From a virus, in IMG/VR virus record IMGVR_UViG_3300032282_006267, positions 1 through 21,523 of that record: DNA of 21,523 nt, one strand, 5' to 3'. Positions 6,853-13,938 of the stretch are shown here, in pieces. Position 1 is the stretch's first letter. Each line of letters begins with the position of its first letter. A program made the position numbers and the translations under genes. The notes beneath the pieces were generated by a model that saw only the letters and a program-made list of their open reading frames with translations, searched no databases and had not been told where the DNA came from.

Positions 6853-7410
6853 ATGAAATTAGAAGAAATATATAAAAGTTATTGTGCTTTTGCAAATGAT
6901 ATAAATGAACATCTTCCAATATTAAGAGAATATGCATCTAAATGTTCTCATGTAACAGAGATGGGCGTTAGATGTATAGTTTCTACTTGGGCTTTTGTAA
7001 TTGCAAAACCTAAAAAATTAGTATGTGTTGATATTAATCATCCTAAAAATGTATGTGGCGATAACACATTTGATTTACTTGTACAAAAATGCGATGAAAA
7101 TAATATTGATTTTTCTTTTTTAGAAAATGACACAACAAAAATTGAAATAGAAGAAACAGATTTTCTTTTTATAGATACATTTCATAATTATAAACAAATT
7201 AAAATTGAATTAGATTTACATTCAAAAAAAGTTAAAAAATATATAGGTTTTCATGACACTATAAGTTATAGATCATCAGATGAAGGTGGAAATGGAATAG
7301 GTATTTATCCTGCAATAGAAGAATTTTTATTAAACAATAAAGATAATTGGAAAGTAGTTGAAGATAGAACTAATAACAATGGTCTTATGATAATAGAAAG
7401 AATAAAATGA
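6853..7410 (+). CDS. Class I SAM-dependent methyltransferase-like protein
   Basis: The 185-residue protein looks like a compact Rossmann-fold methyltransferase of the Methyltransf_24 or cephalosporin-hydroxylase-like type. TEMGVR at 35-40 fills the place of motif I (E/DxGxxxG, last Gly not evident), VCVDI at 57-61 ends in the acidic residue expected to hold the ribose of SAM, and FLFIDTFHNYKQI at 104-116 followed by YIGFHDTI at 130-137 match the D-x-x-H-x-Y-x-x-x and HD motifs of the family, where metal is often bound. The ribosome site is poor. An ATGA overlap links it to a second methyltransferase. Substrate unknown: the setting among glycosyltransferases suggests a glycan, but a small molecule is possible. 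Confidence 0.72.
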   Translation: MKLEEIYKSYCAFANDINEHLPILREYASKCSHVTEMGVRCIVSTWAFVIAKPKKLVCVDINHPKNVCGDNTFDLLVQKCDENNIDFSFLENDTTKIEIEETDFLFIDTFHNYKQIKIELDLHSKKVKKYIGFHDTISYRSSDEGGNGIGIYPAIEEFLLNNKDNWKVVEDRTNNNGLMIIERIK

Positions 7411-8270
7411 CTAGTAAAGAAGATGATGAATATTTAAAACAAGAAGTAGATTATGATGAATTTTTAAATTCAATTAAAGACTTAATAAAAAACAGAAAAG
7501 CACCACAAAAAAATAAAACAATTACATCTGATTGGTCTAATTTTTTAAATAGATTAAATCAAAGCAAGTCATCTAATTTAGATTATAAAAACTTTTTAAA
7601 TTGGCAAGTAATACGAGACACAATGTTTGTTTGTGATTCAAAATTTCATTCTATTGAATTAGAATATTTAAAAAAAACAAATGATTGGCAAAGATGGGAA
7701 TCTGCAATACAAGAATCTCCAATTGGAAACCCTAAAAAAAGCAAATTGCATCCTGCTTCTAGTGAAAATTTAGTTCATCATGCTTATCATCTATCTTTTT
7801 TTGAAAACTCTACAAAATTAAATATAAATGAATTTGATACAGTATTAGAATTTGGTGGTGGGTATGGAAGTATGTGTAGACTTTTTAGAAATTTAAACTA
7901 CAACAAAGATTATTATATATACGACATACCAGAATTTTTAGAACTTCAAAAAAATTATCTAGATAAATTAAATTTTAATTGCAACTATCTTTCTGGAGAT
8001 GATTTAAGTAAATTTAAATTTAAAGGTAAAAAGTTATTTATTGCTACATGGTCATTAAGTGAAAGCCCAAAATATTTAATTGATAAAACATTAAAAAAAA
8101 TAAAATGTTTTGATGCTTTTTTAATTTGTTTTCATAAAGATTATTCAAATGGTAATAATGTTAAATACTTTAATGATTTTGCATTAAAAAATAAGCAATT
8201 ATTTTTCACGCTAACACCAATACATTTTTTACCTGATAGCTACTATTTTATAGGTCAAAAAAACAATTAG
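7407..8270 (+). CDS. Putative sugar O-methyltransferase
   Basis: The 287-residue protein has a polar N-terminal third, then a helix with HHAYHLSFFE at 124-133, then a methyltransferase core. SAM-binding motif I is VLEFGGGYGSMCRLF at 146-160, and YDIPEF at 172-177 fits the segment after strand 2, with D173 as the ribose-binding acid. This order (HH-x-YH-x-x-x-F, LEFGGGYG, DIPE) matches what I know as the putative sugar O-methyltransferase family found in polysaccharide clusters. It is coupled by ATGA to the methyltransferase upstream and its stop lies inside the terminator-like hairpin at 8259-8278. It probably methylates a sugar made or attached by the phage glycosyltransferases; acceptor unknown. 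Confidence 0.78.
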   Translation: MTSKEDDEYLKQEVDYDEFLNSIKDLIKNRKAPQKNKTITSDWSNFLNRLNQSKSSNLDYKNFLNWQVIRDTMFVCDSKFHSIELEYLKKTNDWQRWESAIQESPIGNPKKSKLHPASSENLVHHAYHLSFFENSTKLNINEFDTVLEFGGGYGSMCRLFRNLNYNKDYYIYDIPEFLELQKNYLDKLNFNCNYLSGDDLSKFKFKGKKLFIATWSLSESPKYLIDKTLKKIKCFDAFLICFHKDYSNGNNVKYFNDFALKNKQLFFTLTPIHFLPDSYYFIGQKNN

Positions 8271-8278
8271 TTGTTTTT
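8259..8278 (+). terminator. Terminator-like hairpin over the stop codon
   Basis: AAAAACAA at 8259-8266 pairs with TTGTTTTT at 8271-8278 around the loop TTAG, which contains the stop codon of the gene upstream. The T tract on the right arm and the following spacer fit an intrinsic terminator of the same A/T style as that at 1307-1338. The stem has only one G-C pair. Confidence 0.5.
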
Positions 8279-8281
8279 ATA

Positions 8282-8294
8282 GGTGTATTTATAT
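8282..8294 (+). promoter_or_regulatory. Intergenic 13-base repeat, copy 1
   Basis: GGTGTATTTATAT is identical to 10017-10029 and close to 1421-1433. All three lie in gene-free gaps upstream of a start codon, two of them directly after a terminator-like hairpin. The simplest reading is a phage promoter element for the gene at 8332. Read on the other strand it contains TATAAATAC, the T4 late promoter sequence, but no leftward gene is present. Confidence 0.45.
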
Positions 8295-8331
8295 ATAGCA
8301 TTAATTTTATAGTCATATAAGGTGAAACAAC

Positions 8332-8715
8332 ATGTCTAAATATTTTTTAGATATTCAAAATTACTTTAGTATTTCTGCTGAAAGCTATGATGCTCCACAA
8401 TCAGCAAGAAACAACGCAAAAAAAGTATTAGGTTGGAAAGAAAAGTATGGAAAAGAATGCAAGGGAATGACTGCTGTAGGTTGGGCAAGAGCAAGAGATC
8501 TAGCTGGAAATGCTATGTTGTCTGCTGATACAGTAAAAAGAATGTCTCAATTCAATAGACATAGATCTAATTATGAAAAAGCAAAATCTAAACCAGAATA
8601 TAAAACTAAACCTTGGAGTATTCCAGCAGTTGTTGCATGGTTAGGTTGGGGTGGAACATCTGGTATTGATTGGGCGATAAGAACAAGCCAATCAATTTTA
8701 AAAAAGAAAAAATAA
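8332..8715 (+). CDS. Small phage protein with ARARDLA / WLGWGG domain
   Basis: This 127-residue protein is almost entirely one domain that I recall fused to, or next to, phage head and portal-region proteins: an amphipathic helix with QSARNNAKKVLGWKEKYG (about 23-40), GMTAVGWARARDLAGN at 45-60, LSADTVKRMSQFNRHRSNYE at 63-82 and WSIPAVVAWLGWGGTSGIDWA near 95-115. It is basic and has no signal peptide. Here the domain stands alone. The ribosome site is AAGGTGAAAC at 8319-8328, like that at 5918. It opens the unit after the terminator at 8259-8278 and may be expressed from the repeat motif at 8282. Its biochemical role is unknown to me. Confidence 0.7.
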   Translation: MSKYFLDIQNYFSISAESYDAPQSARNNAKKVLGWKEKYGKECKGMTAVGWARARDLAGNAMLSADTVKRMSQFNRHRSNYEKAKSKPEYKTKPWSIPAVVAWLGWGGTSGIDWAIRTSQSILKKKK

Positions 8716-8717
8716 TC

Positions 8718-8861
8718 ATGTTAAACCTAATTGTTTTTTTATTATTTAATCAAAATATAAGCAAAGAACAATTTGTATTAATAGAAAAAGATCCTATTTC
8801 ATTTTCTAAATTAATAGATGAAGTTAAAAAAAATAAAAAACAAGTAGTATGTTTTACCTGA
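8718..8861 (+). CDS. Small protein with hydrophobic N-terminus, 47 aa
   Basis: The start lies two bases after the previous stop, with no clear ribosome site. The first 12 residues (MLNLIVFLLFNQ) are hydrophobic and could be a short signal or anchor, but there is no positive charge before them. The pattern then reads SFSKLIDEVKKNKKQVVCF, which resembles the first helix and strand of exported thioredoxin-like proteins, cut off where the CxxC would come. It could therefore be a truncated gene or a small independent membrane peptide. The stop overlaps no usable downstream frame; the next gene begins 14 bases on. Confidence 0.4.
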   Translation: MLNLIVFLLFNQNISKEQFVLIEKDPISFSKLIDEVKKNKKQVVCFT

Positions 8862-8862
8862 C

Positions 8863-8866
8863 GGAG
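8863..8866 (+). promoter_or_regulatory. Ribosome site choosing the 8876 start
   Basis: GGAG sits nine bases before the ATG at 8876 and just after the previous stop. It favours 8876 over the in-frame ATG at 8849, which has no such site and would overlap the gene upstream. Confidence 0.6.
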
Positions 8867-8875
8867 AAAAAAATA

Positions 8876-9226
8876 ATGCGGTCGCATAAAAAAATACAAG
8901 AAATATTAGAAAAATCAGAAACTATAAAGCACTATGACTTTATTGGTATTATGACAATATTTATGTTAGTTGGATTAATTGTTGATGGAATATATATTTT
9001 AAAATATTGCAAATCATCTAAAGTAACAGCATTAATAATAAAAAAAGGTGGTCCAATTGTAAGAATGTTTATTAGAAAAAACTTATATAATAAAATAATC
9101 AAAGCAAATGTTCCAGAGAATGACGCTAAAATAATTTCTGACACAATAGTTGAGCTTATACAGTCTTTATCTATAAGTGAAATTACTAATCTTTTGGAAT
9201 TAGTTTATGCCGAACCCAAAAGTTAG
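8876..9226 (+). CDS. Predicted single-pass membrane protein, 116 aa
   Basis: A charged N-terminal helix (about residues 4-20) leads into one strong hydrophobic segment at 22-42 (DFIGIMTIFMLVGLIVDGIYIL), followed by a basic stretch and a longer helical C-terminal part that ends ELVYAEPKS. This arrangement fits a bitopic inner membrane protein. A holin or lysis accessory is possible, but nothing in the sequence proves it, and the 3' end overlaps a glycosyltransferase by 20 bases, which could instead point to a role with membrane glycan transfer. I do not recognise the family. Confidence 0.6.
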   Translation: MRSHKKIQEILEKSETIKHYDFIGIMTIFMLVGLIVDGIYILKYCKSSKVTALIIKKGGPIVRMFIRKNLYNKIIKANVPENDAKIISDTIVELIQSLSISEITNLLELVYAEPKS

Positions 9227-9959
9227 CTGTTACTGTGCAACATATGGAAGAACACAATTGCTTGAAGAAGCAATCTACAGTTTTTTAAATCAAGATTATG
9301 ACGGACAAAAAGAATTAGTTATATTAAATGATTTTTCAGAACAAACACTTTTTTTTGATCATCCAGAAGTTAAAATAATAAATTCAAAAGAAAGAATAGT
9401 TCCATTAAGTAAAAAATTTAATGATTGTATTTCATATTGCACTGGAGAATACATTTTTGTTTGGGAAGATGATGACATTTATCTTCCTTGGAAAATATCT
9501 TTGTCTATTAAAAAAATAAACAACAATGGTATTTTTCATACTGGCGATGCATTTATAGAACAAGGAAAAAATAATCTACAGCAATGTAGCAACTTACATC
9601 ATTCAAGTCTTTGCATGAATACCACTTGTTGGAAAAATGTAAACTATTATGAAATTCTAGAAACAGATCAATGTGATTTAGATGTAAATATTTTTAATAA
9701 AATATCTAAAAAATATGGCTACATACATCAAATCATTAATTTAGAAGAAATTTTTTACATATATAGATTTGGTTCATCTCAAGATTATCATGGTTCTCAA
9801 TTTGGAGCTTCCGAAAAAAATATTTCTGAATATGCTAAAAAATATGTCGAAGATAAAATAAAAAAAAACAAAGAACCAGTTGGTAATATTATGCTTAATC
9901 CACATTGGAAATATGATTATTTAGAAGCAAGAAACATTTGTTTAAAAAATAAAAAATAG
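9207..9959 (+). CDS. GT2-type (GT-A fold) glycosyltransferase
   Basis: The 250-residue protein begins with the typical GT2 opening VSCYCATYGRTQLLEEAI at 6-23, then SFLNQDYDGQKELVILNDFS at 25-44, where N41-D42 stand where the UDP-contacting acid is expected. The metal and sugar-nucleotide site is VWEDDDIYLP at 85-94, with the DxD at D88-D90. No membrane segment is present, so it should work in the cytoplasm. It is shorter than many GT2 enzymes but long enough for a full catalytic domain. The start overlaps the membrane protein gene by 20 bases. Donor and acceptor are unknown; together with the GT4 and GT10 enzymes it may build or alter one glycan. Confidence 0.87.
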   Translation: MPNPKVSCYCATYGRTQLLEEAIYSFLNQDYDGQKELVILNDFSEQTLFFDHPEVKIINSKERIVPLSKKFNDCISYCTGEYIFVWEDDDIYLPWKISLSIKKINNNGIFHTGDAFIEQGKNNLQQCSNLHHSSLCMNTTCWKNVNYYEILETDQCDLDVNIFNKISKKYGYIHQIINLEEIFYIYRFGSSQDYHGSQFGASEKNISEYAKKYVEDKIKKNKEPVGNIMLNPHWKYDYLEARNICLKNKK

Positions 9960-10016
9960 ACTATTGTCATATCCAAAAAAATAAGTAAGAATCTCTTCTG
10001 TCTTATCATTGTTGTG

Positions 10017-10029
10017 GGTGTATTTATAT
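10017..10029 (+). promoter_or_regulatory. Intergenic 13-base repeat, copy 2
   Basis: GGTGTATTTATAT, identical to 8282-8294. It lies 77 bases before the chosen reductase start. It is proposed as a promoter or regulatory element because both exact copies fall in the few gene-free gaps of the window. Confidence 0.45.
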
Positions 10030-10096
10030 CCGCTGGTAATCGCCAGTATTACATACCTTTAGAGTTCTGCTTATCCTTGCGGTCAGCATGGAAGAT

Positions 10097-10100
10097 GGAG
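10097..10100 (+). promoter_or_regulatory. Ribosome site choosing the 10106 start
   Basis: GGAG lies five bases before the ATG at 10106. The in-frame ATG at 10088 has only GCGG at 10079-10082 ahead of it, so 10106 is preferred; the two differ by six residues. Confidence 0.55.
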
Positions 10101-10105
10101 TTTTT

Positions 10106-12397
10106 ATGTCTATTAAAGAATTGCAAAAATATACTGCTGTTTCTAAGTACGCTAGATGGATAGAGTCTGAAAAAAGACGAGAAACTTGGGATGAAAGCGT
10201 AGATAGAATAAAAAATATGATGATTGAAGTTAATCCTTCCTTGCATGAAGATATTGAAAAATATTATGGGATGATTAAAAATCAAAAAATATTGGGTTCA
10301 CAAAGAGCATTACAGTTTGGTGGAAAACCAATTCTTAAACATAATGCAAGAATATTTAATTGTTCTGCTAGTTATTGCGATAGATTAAGATTTTTTCAAG
10401 AATGTTTTTATCTATTGCTTTGCGGATCTGGAACTGGTTTTAGTGTCCAAAAACATCATGTGGAATTATTACCAAAATTTTCATCTGTTAGATCAGATTC
10501 AGAAACATGTTGTTATCAACATCTTATTCACAGAGTTGAAGATTCAATCGAAGGTTGGGCAAATGCTCTTGGGGTTCTTCTTTCTTCATATTTTGAAACT
10601 CCAATAAAAGAATTTGAAAAATACAAAGATATTGAAGTTGGATTTAGTTATGTAGACATAAGAGAAAAAGGTTCTCCTTTAGGTTGTGGCATAGGCAATG
10701 CTCCTGGCCATGAACCATTAGAAAAAGCTTTAGAAAAAACTAGGGATTTACTTAATAGATGTCTTGCAAATGGGCAGACACAATTAAGAACAATAGATGC
10801 ATTCGATATAGTTATGTTTGCTGCTGATGCTGTTATATCTGGTGGTGTTCGTAGATCTGCAACCATAGCTTTGTTTTCTGCTGATGACGAATTGATGATT
10901 AATGCAAAGACTGGTGATTGGTATTTTACTAATCCTCAAAGGGCTAGGGCAAATATCTCTGCATTACTTCATAGAAAATACACTTCCAAAGAAGTATTTG
11001 AAAATCTCTTTAAGGCAACAAAAGAGTTTGGGGAGCCAGGATTTTTCTTTGCTGATTTTTATGATGTCTTATGCAATCCATGTTGTGAAATATCGTGGAT
11101 AACTAGGCACTTCTATAAGAAGAATAGTCCAGAACTGGCCGAGGCTTTATTAACATATGAAGGACCGATAACAACAAAAGAGTCTTGCAAAGATGACATG
11201 CCAGAAGATGAGGTTGGTCTTTCTGGTTGGGGATTCTGTAATTTGTCAACCATTAATGGCAAAACAATAACATCAGAACAAGACTTCTATGAAAGATGTG
11301 CTGCTGCTGCGTTTATTGGTACATTACAAGCATCTTTTACCAATTTCCCATACTTGGGTCATGTTACAGAGCTTATCGCTCGTAAAGAGGCATTATTGGG
11401 CGTTTCAATTAATGGTATGCAGCATCATCCAAAAATACTATTAAATCCAGAAATTCAGCAGAAAGGTGCTGAAATAGTAAAGAATACAAACAAAAAGTAC
11501 GCATCTATTTTAAACATAAATCCTGCTGCTAGAACGACTTGTGTCAAACCAGAAGGTAATTCTGCTGCCCTATTGGGTTCAACATCAGGCATTCATCCAG
11601 ACCATAGCAGGAGGTACTTCCGTATTGTCCAAGCTAATCAGCTTGAATCTCCTTATCAGCATTTTAAAACCATTAATCCTCAAGCATGTGAAGAGTCAGT
11701 ATGGTCATCTAACAAGACAGATGATTGCATAAGGTTTTGTGTGCAAACTCAAGATGGAACAGTACTTAAGGAAGAAATAGATGCTATATCTATGTTAGAT
11801 AATGTTGTTTCAACTTATAAAAATTGGGTAGTTTCTGGTAAAAATCCAGAGCTTTGCATTAGAAAAGAATTAAATCATAATGTATCTAATACAATACATG
11901 TTCAAGATGATGAGTGGGATAAGGTAAAAGATTATATTTATGATCATCGTGCAGATCTTGCTGGAATATCACTTATAGCTGCTACTGGAGATAAAGATTA
12001 CAATCAAGCTCCATTCACAGCAGTTTATTCAATTGAAGAACAAATAAAAAATTGGGGTTTTGAAGCTACATCTAGAGCTTACGAAATTTATCCAAAATTT
12101 TCTGAATATAATTTTAACTCTTTATGGGATGCTTGTTCTTGTGTTCTTGGTTATTTTGAACCAAAAGATGATAAGCAAGAAGCTTGGAAAAAATTAATTA
12201 AATCATATTCTGATCAGTGTTTTGGTTCTAATTTAAAATATGCCACATATGCACTTAAAGATGCATACAATTTAGACTTATGGAATAAGTTGATAGATAG
12301 TTATTCAGAAGTAAATTATTTAAATGTATTAGAAGAAAAATCTACAATAAATATACAAGGCGAACTGGCTTGTGCTGGCGGTGCGTGTTTATTATGA
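10106..12397 (+). CDS. rtpR: Adenosylcobalamin-dependent ribonucleoside-triphosphate reductase (class II, monomeric type)
   Basis: The 763-residue enzyme should reduce ribonucleotides to deoxyribonucleotides by radical chemistry with coenzyme B12. The active-site disulfide pair would be C86 (in FNCSAS) and C378 (in GFCNLSTIN), with thiyl radical C326 between N324 and E328 in NPCCEI. SGGVRRSATIALFS near 245-258 and the CVKPEGNSAALLG / SGIHPDHSRRY block near 478-505 are typical of class II enzymes, as is the C-terminal redox pair C756-x4-C761 in ACAGGACLL. The length is close to the Lactobacillus leichmannii RTPR (739). No separate small subunit and no ATP-cone is present, in line with the monomeric type. 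With ThyX it would feed phage DNA synthesis; dependence on B12 means the host must take up or make cobalamin. The class is assigned from motifs only. Confidence 0.9.
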   Translation: MSIKELQKYTAVSKYARWIESEKRRETWDESVDRIKNMMIEVNPSLHEDIEKYYGMIKNQKILGSQRALQFGGKPILKHNARIFNCSASYCDRLRFFQECFYLLLCGSGTGFSVQKHHVELLPKFSSVRSDSETCCYQHLIHRVEDSIEGWANALGVLLSSYFETPIKEFEKYKDIEVGFSYVDIREKGSPLGCGIGNAPGHEPLEKALEKTRDLLNRCLANGQTQLRTIDAFDIVMFAADAVISGGVRRSATIALFSADDELMINAKTGDWYFTNPQRARANISALLHRKYTSKEVFENLFKATKEFGEPGFFFADFYDVLCNPCCEISWITRHFYKKNSPELAEALLTYEGPITTKESCKDDMPEDEVGLSGWGFCNLSTINGKTITSEQDFYERCAAAAFIGTLQASFTNFPYLGHVTELIARKEALLGVSINGMQHHPKILLNPEIQQKGAEIVKNTNKKYASILNINPAARTTCVKPEGNSAALLGSTSGIHPDHSRRYFRIVQANQLESPYQHFKTINPQACEESVWSSNKTDDCIRFCVQTQDGTVLKEEIDAISMLDNVVSTYKNWVVSGKNPELCIRKELNHNVSNTIHVQDDEWDKVKDYIYDHRADLAGISLIAATGDKDYNQAPFTAVYSIEEQIKNWGFEATSRAYEIYPKFSEYNFNSLWDACSCVLGYFEPKDDKQEAWKKLIKSYSDQCFGSNLKYATYALKDAYNLDLWNKLIDSYSEVNYLNVLEEKSTINIQGELACAGGACLL

Positions 12398-12492
12398 TAA
12401 GAACTAGTTTAAAAAAACCAAAAAGATGTTCTTGTAGGATTAAAAAGCTTAAAAAGGAAAAAAGGAAAAATGTCAAAAAGAGGAACCCTTAA
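12394..12492 (+). CDS. Possible 32-aa basic mini-protein
   Basis: An ATG at 12394 overlaps the reductase stop as ATGA, the coupling seen repeatedly in this window, and the frame runs 32 codons to a TAA at 12490-12492, overlapping the next gene by 23 bases. The product is strikingly basic (about half Lys or Arg) with two cysteines in RCSCR at 11-15. It could be a nucleic-acid-binding peptide, or simply the result of an A-rich leader read in frame. It has no recognised homologue and no ribosome site beyond coupling. Confidence 0.3.
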   Translation: MIRTSLKKPKRCSCRIKKLKKEKRKNVKKRNP

Positions 12493-13339
12493 GGCATTTG
12501 GTGCTCCGTTTAACATCGAGCATTCCAGTTGTTCAAATATTAAGCCAACATTATTTGATTGGACAAAAAGTGATTCAAACATAGAAGTCTTTATGGATTA
12601 TTCTATAGTTCAAGAATCATTTTCTGTTCCCAAAAAACAATCTGTTCTTAGGGTTGGCTGGTTATGTGAATCCACTACTATTTATGGCAATCTTTACGAA
12701 TACATAAAATATAATTATAAGCATATATTCTCTTCTTTAGATTTTGTTTTTACATCTGATAAATATCTTTTGTCATTAGATTCAAAATTTAAATTTGCTT
12801 ACTCTTGCAGCAACATACCTTGGACACCAAGAGATCTTTGGGGCATTTACCCAAAAACAAAAAAATGTTCAATGATTTGTTCTAATAAAAAACTTTGTAA
12901 AGAACATTTATATAGACATTCTGTTGCTCAAATATACAAAGACAAAGTTGATATTTATGGTGGTGCTTTTGATTCTCCATTAACTGGAAAAAGATACGAT
13001 AATTTTTATAGAAAAGAAAATGCTTTAAAAGACTACATGTTTTCTATAGTAATACAGAATAATTTTAATTCTTATTTTTTTGCTGAACTATTAACTGATT
13101 GTTTTGCCTACGGAACAATTCCAATATATTTAGGTACTCCAGAGATAGGAAACTTTTTTGATGAAAACGGAATAATACAATACAAAGGTGGATTTGATGT
13201 TGGTACTTTAAATGAAGAATTGTATAATAGCAAGATGGATGCAATTAATAACAATCTAGAAAAAATAAAATCAATGCCCATGTCTGATGACTATCTATAT
13301 GAACAATGCACTAATATATATAGAGGTAATTATGAATGA
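12470..13339 (+). CDS. GT10 family glycosyltransferase (alpha-1,3-fucosyltransferase-like)
   Basis: The 289-residue protein matches the C-terminal catalytic domain of GT10 enzymes. After an N-terminal acceptor-side half with VGWLCEST at 62-69 and a possible loop DIYGGAF at 161-167, the donor-binding region at 187-222 reads as the family's YKF-ENS-DY-TEK...GTVPVVLG pattern in altered form: KDYMFSIVIQNN at 187-198, FFAELLTDCFAYGTIPIYLG at 203-222. E206 and the Gly-Thr-Ile-Pro turn are the best-preserved features. It would transfer fucose or a related sugar from GDP-activated donor. No signal or membrane anchor, as in bacterial members. Ribosome site AAAAGG. The family call is good; fucose itself is inferred. 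Confidence 0.78.
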   Translation: MSKRGTLKAFGAPFNIEHSSCSNIKPTLFDWTKSDSNIEVFMDYSIVQESFSVPKKQSVLRVGWLCESTTIYGNLYEYIKYNYKHIFSSLDFVFTSDKYLLSLDSKFKFAYSCSNIPWTPRDLWGIYPKTKKCSMICSNKKLCKEHLYRHSVAQIYKDKVDIYGGAFDSPLTGKRYDNFYRKENALKDYMFSIVIQNNFNSYFFAELLTDCFAYGTIPIYLGTPEIGNFFDENGIIQYKGGFDVGTLNEELYNSKMDAINNNLEKIKSMPMSDDYLYEQCTNIYRGNYE

Positions 13340-13571
13340 GTCATTTCAAAATGGTGATGTTGTTTGTTTGAAGTCTGGAAGTATGCCAATGACTGTTGTT
13401 AACACAAATAAAGAAACTAATGAAATTTTAGTTGCTTATTTTGATTTAGATGCAAATGTTATGCGTGATGGTTTTCCACCAGAAGCACTTGAGTTTACTC
13501 ACGATTCTTGGAAGATGAAATATTGCGTTGATTTACATGACGATGATGAAGAAGAAGAGGGTGGATTTTAA
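13332..13571 (+). CDS. YodC/DUF2158-like small protein, 79 aa
   Basis: The ATG at 13332 has AGAGG at 13322-13326 and overlaps the previous gene by 8 bases; a longer frame from 13287 has no such site. The N-terminus FQNGDVVCLKSGSMPMTVVN at 5-24 fits the small beta-barrel family DUF2158/YodC, whose hallmark is F-x-x-GD-VxLKSGxxxMTV. The family usually continues with a Cys-x-Trp strand and an FPxxxL ending; here FPPEALEF at 48-55 matches. The tail is highly acidic (DDDEEEEGGF). Function of the family is unknown to me; a small binding or regulatory role is plausible. Confidence 0.7.
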   Translation: MNESFQNGDVVCLKSGSMPMTVVNTNKETNEILVAYFDLDANVMRDGFPPEALEFTHDSWKMKYCVDLHDDDEEEEGGF

Positions 13572-13572
13572 T

Positions 13573-13938
13573 ATGCCAACCTACGAATACATATGTGAAA
13601 ATTGCAATGCTTCAACAGAACAGTTTCGTACCTTTGCAGAAGGGCATTTAGAAAAATGCCCAACTTGTAAAAAAAATAAATTGGTTCAAGTGTTTTCTGG
13701 TGGAATAATGAGTTATGTGAAAGGTGGAGAAACATTGGGTCAGATAAGCGAACAAAATTTTAAAAGAGAGGGTGGAAAAATAAAAGAAAAGATTGCAAAG
13801 GAAAAAGAAGAAGCAGATAATAAGCTTCCTTGGTGGAGATCAGGAAAAGTAAAAGGTCTTGAAAAACAAGACAAGATACTAAATGTTGATAAGATTAAGA
13901 ACATTAGGAAATACATAGACAAAGGAGAAAAAAAATGA
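13573..13938 (+). CDS. FmdB-type zinc-ribbon protein
   Basis: The N-terminus is a classic FmdB zinc ribbon: MPTYEYICENC with C8 and C11, then C29 and C32 in KCPTCKK, followed by VFSGG. The rest (residues about 45-121) is charged and helical with many Lys/Glu, and lacks known motifs. The ATG at 13573 follows the upstream stop by one base, with GAGGGTGG ahead. FmdB-like proteins are common small genes in bacteria and phages and are usually described as putative regulators. DNA- or protein-binding through the ribbon is an inference. It overlaps the next gene as ATGA. Confidence 0.75.
   Translation: MPTYEYICENCNASTEQFRTFAEGHLEKCPTCKKNKLVQVFSGGIMSYVKGGETLGQISEQNFKREGGKIKEKIAKEKEEADNKLPWWRSGKVKGLEKQDKILNVDKIKNIRKYIDKGEKK

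Larger units (their letters stand above)
9960..10105 (+). other. Intergenic region before the ribonucleotide reductase
   Basis: This 146-base gap is less A/T-rich than its surroundings, especially from 10030. It holds the 13-base repeat at 10017-10029, then a small hairpin: CTGG at 10033-10036 pairs with CCAG at 10043-10046. An alternative pairing joins GTAAT at 10036-10040 to ATTAC at 10048-10052. CCGC at 10030-10033 could also pair with GCGG at 10079-10082. The competing structures could make a regulatory leader for the reductase. No tRNA fold, cobalamin riboswitch core or convincing terminator was found. Confidence 0.4.

Noticed and set aside
8285-8293. T4 late promoter sequence TATAAATAC on the minus strand (also at 10020-10028)
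   Set aside because: It would transcribe leftwards, antisense to all genes in the window. The sequence is part of the 13-base repeat, and reading it as a plus-strand element seems likelier.
10030-10056. CGCTGGTAATCGCC and following CATAC resemble a stretch of 16S rRNA
   Set aside because: One near-match of this length is expected by chance between a 21 kb window and a 1.5 kb gene, and the similarity does not continue. A nucleotide search would settle it.
9960-10105. Cobalamin riboswitch before the B12-dependent reductase
   Set aside because: The gap is short for this class and no B12-box or conserved core was found. Only small competing hairpins are visible.
12399-12433. Inverted repeat AAGAAC...GTTCTT as a terminator after the reductase
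   Set aside because: The stem is only six pairs around a 23-base loop and no T run follows. The next gene is more likely read through.
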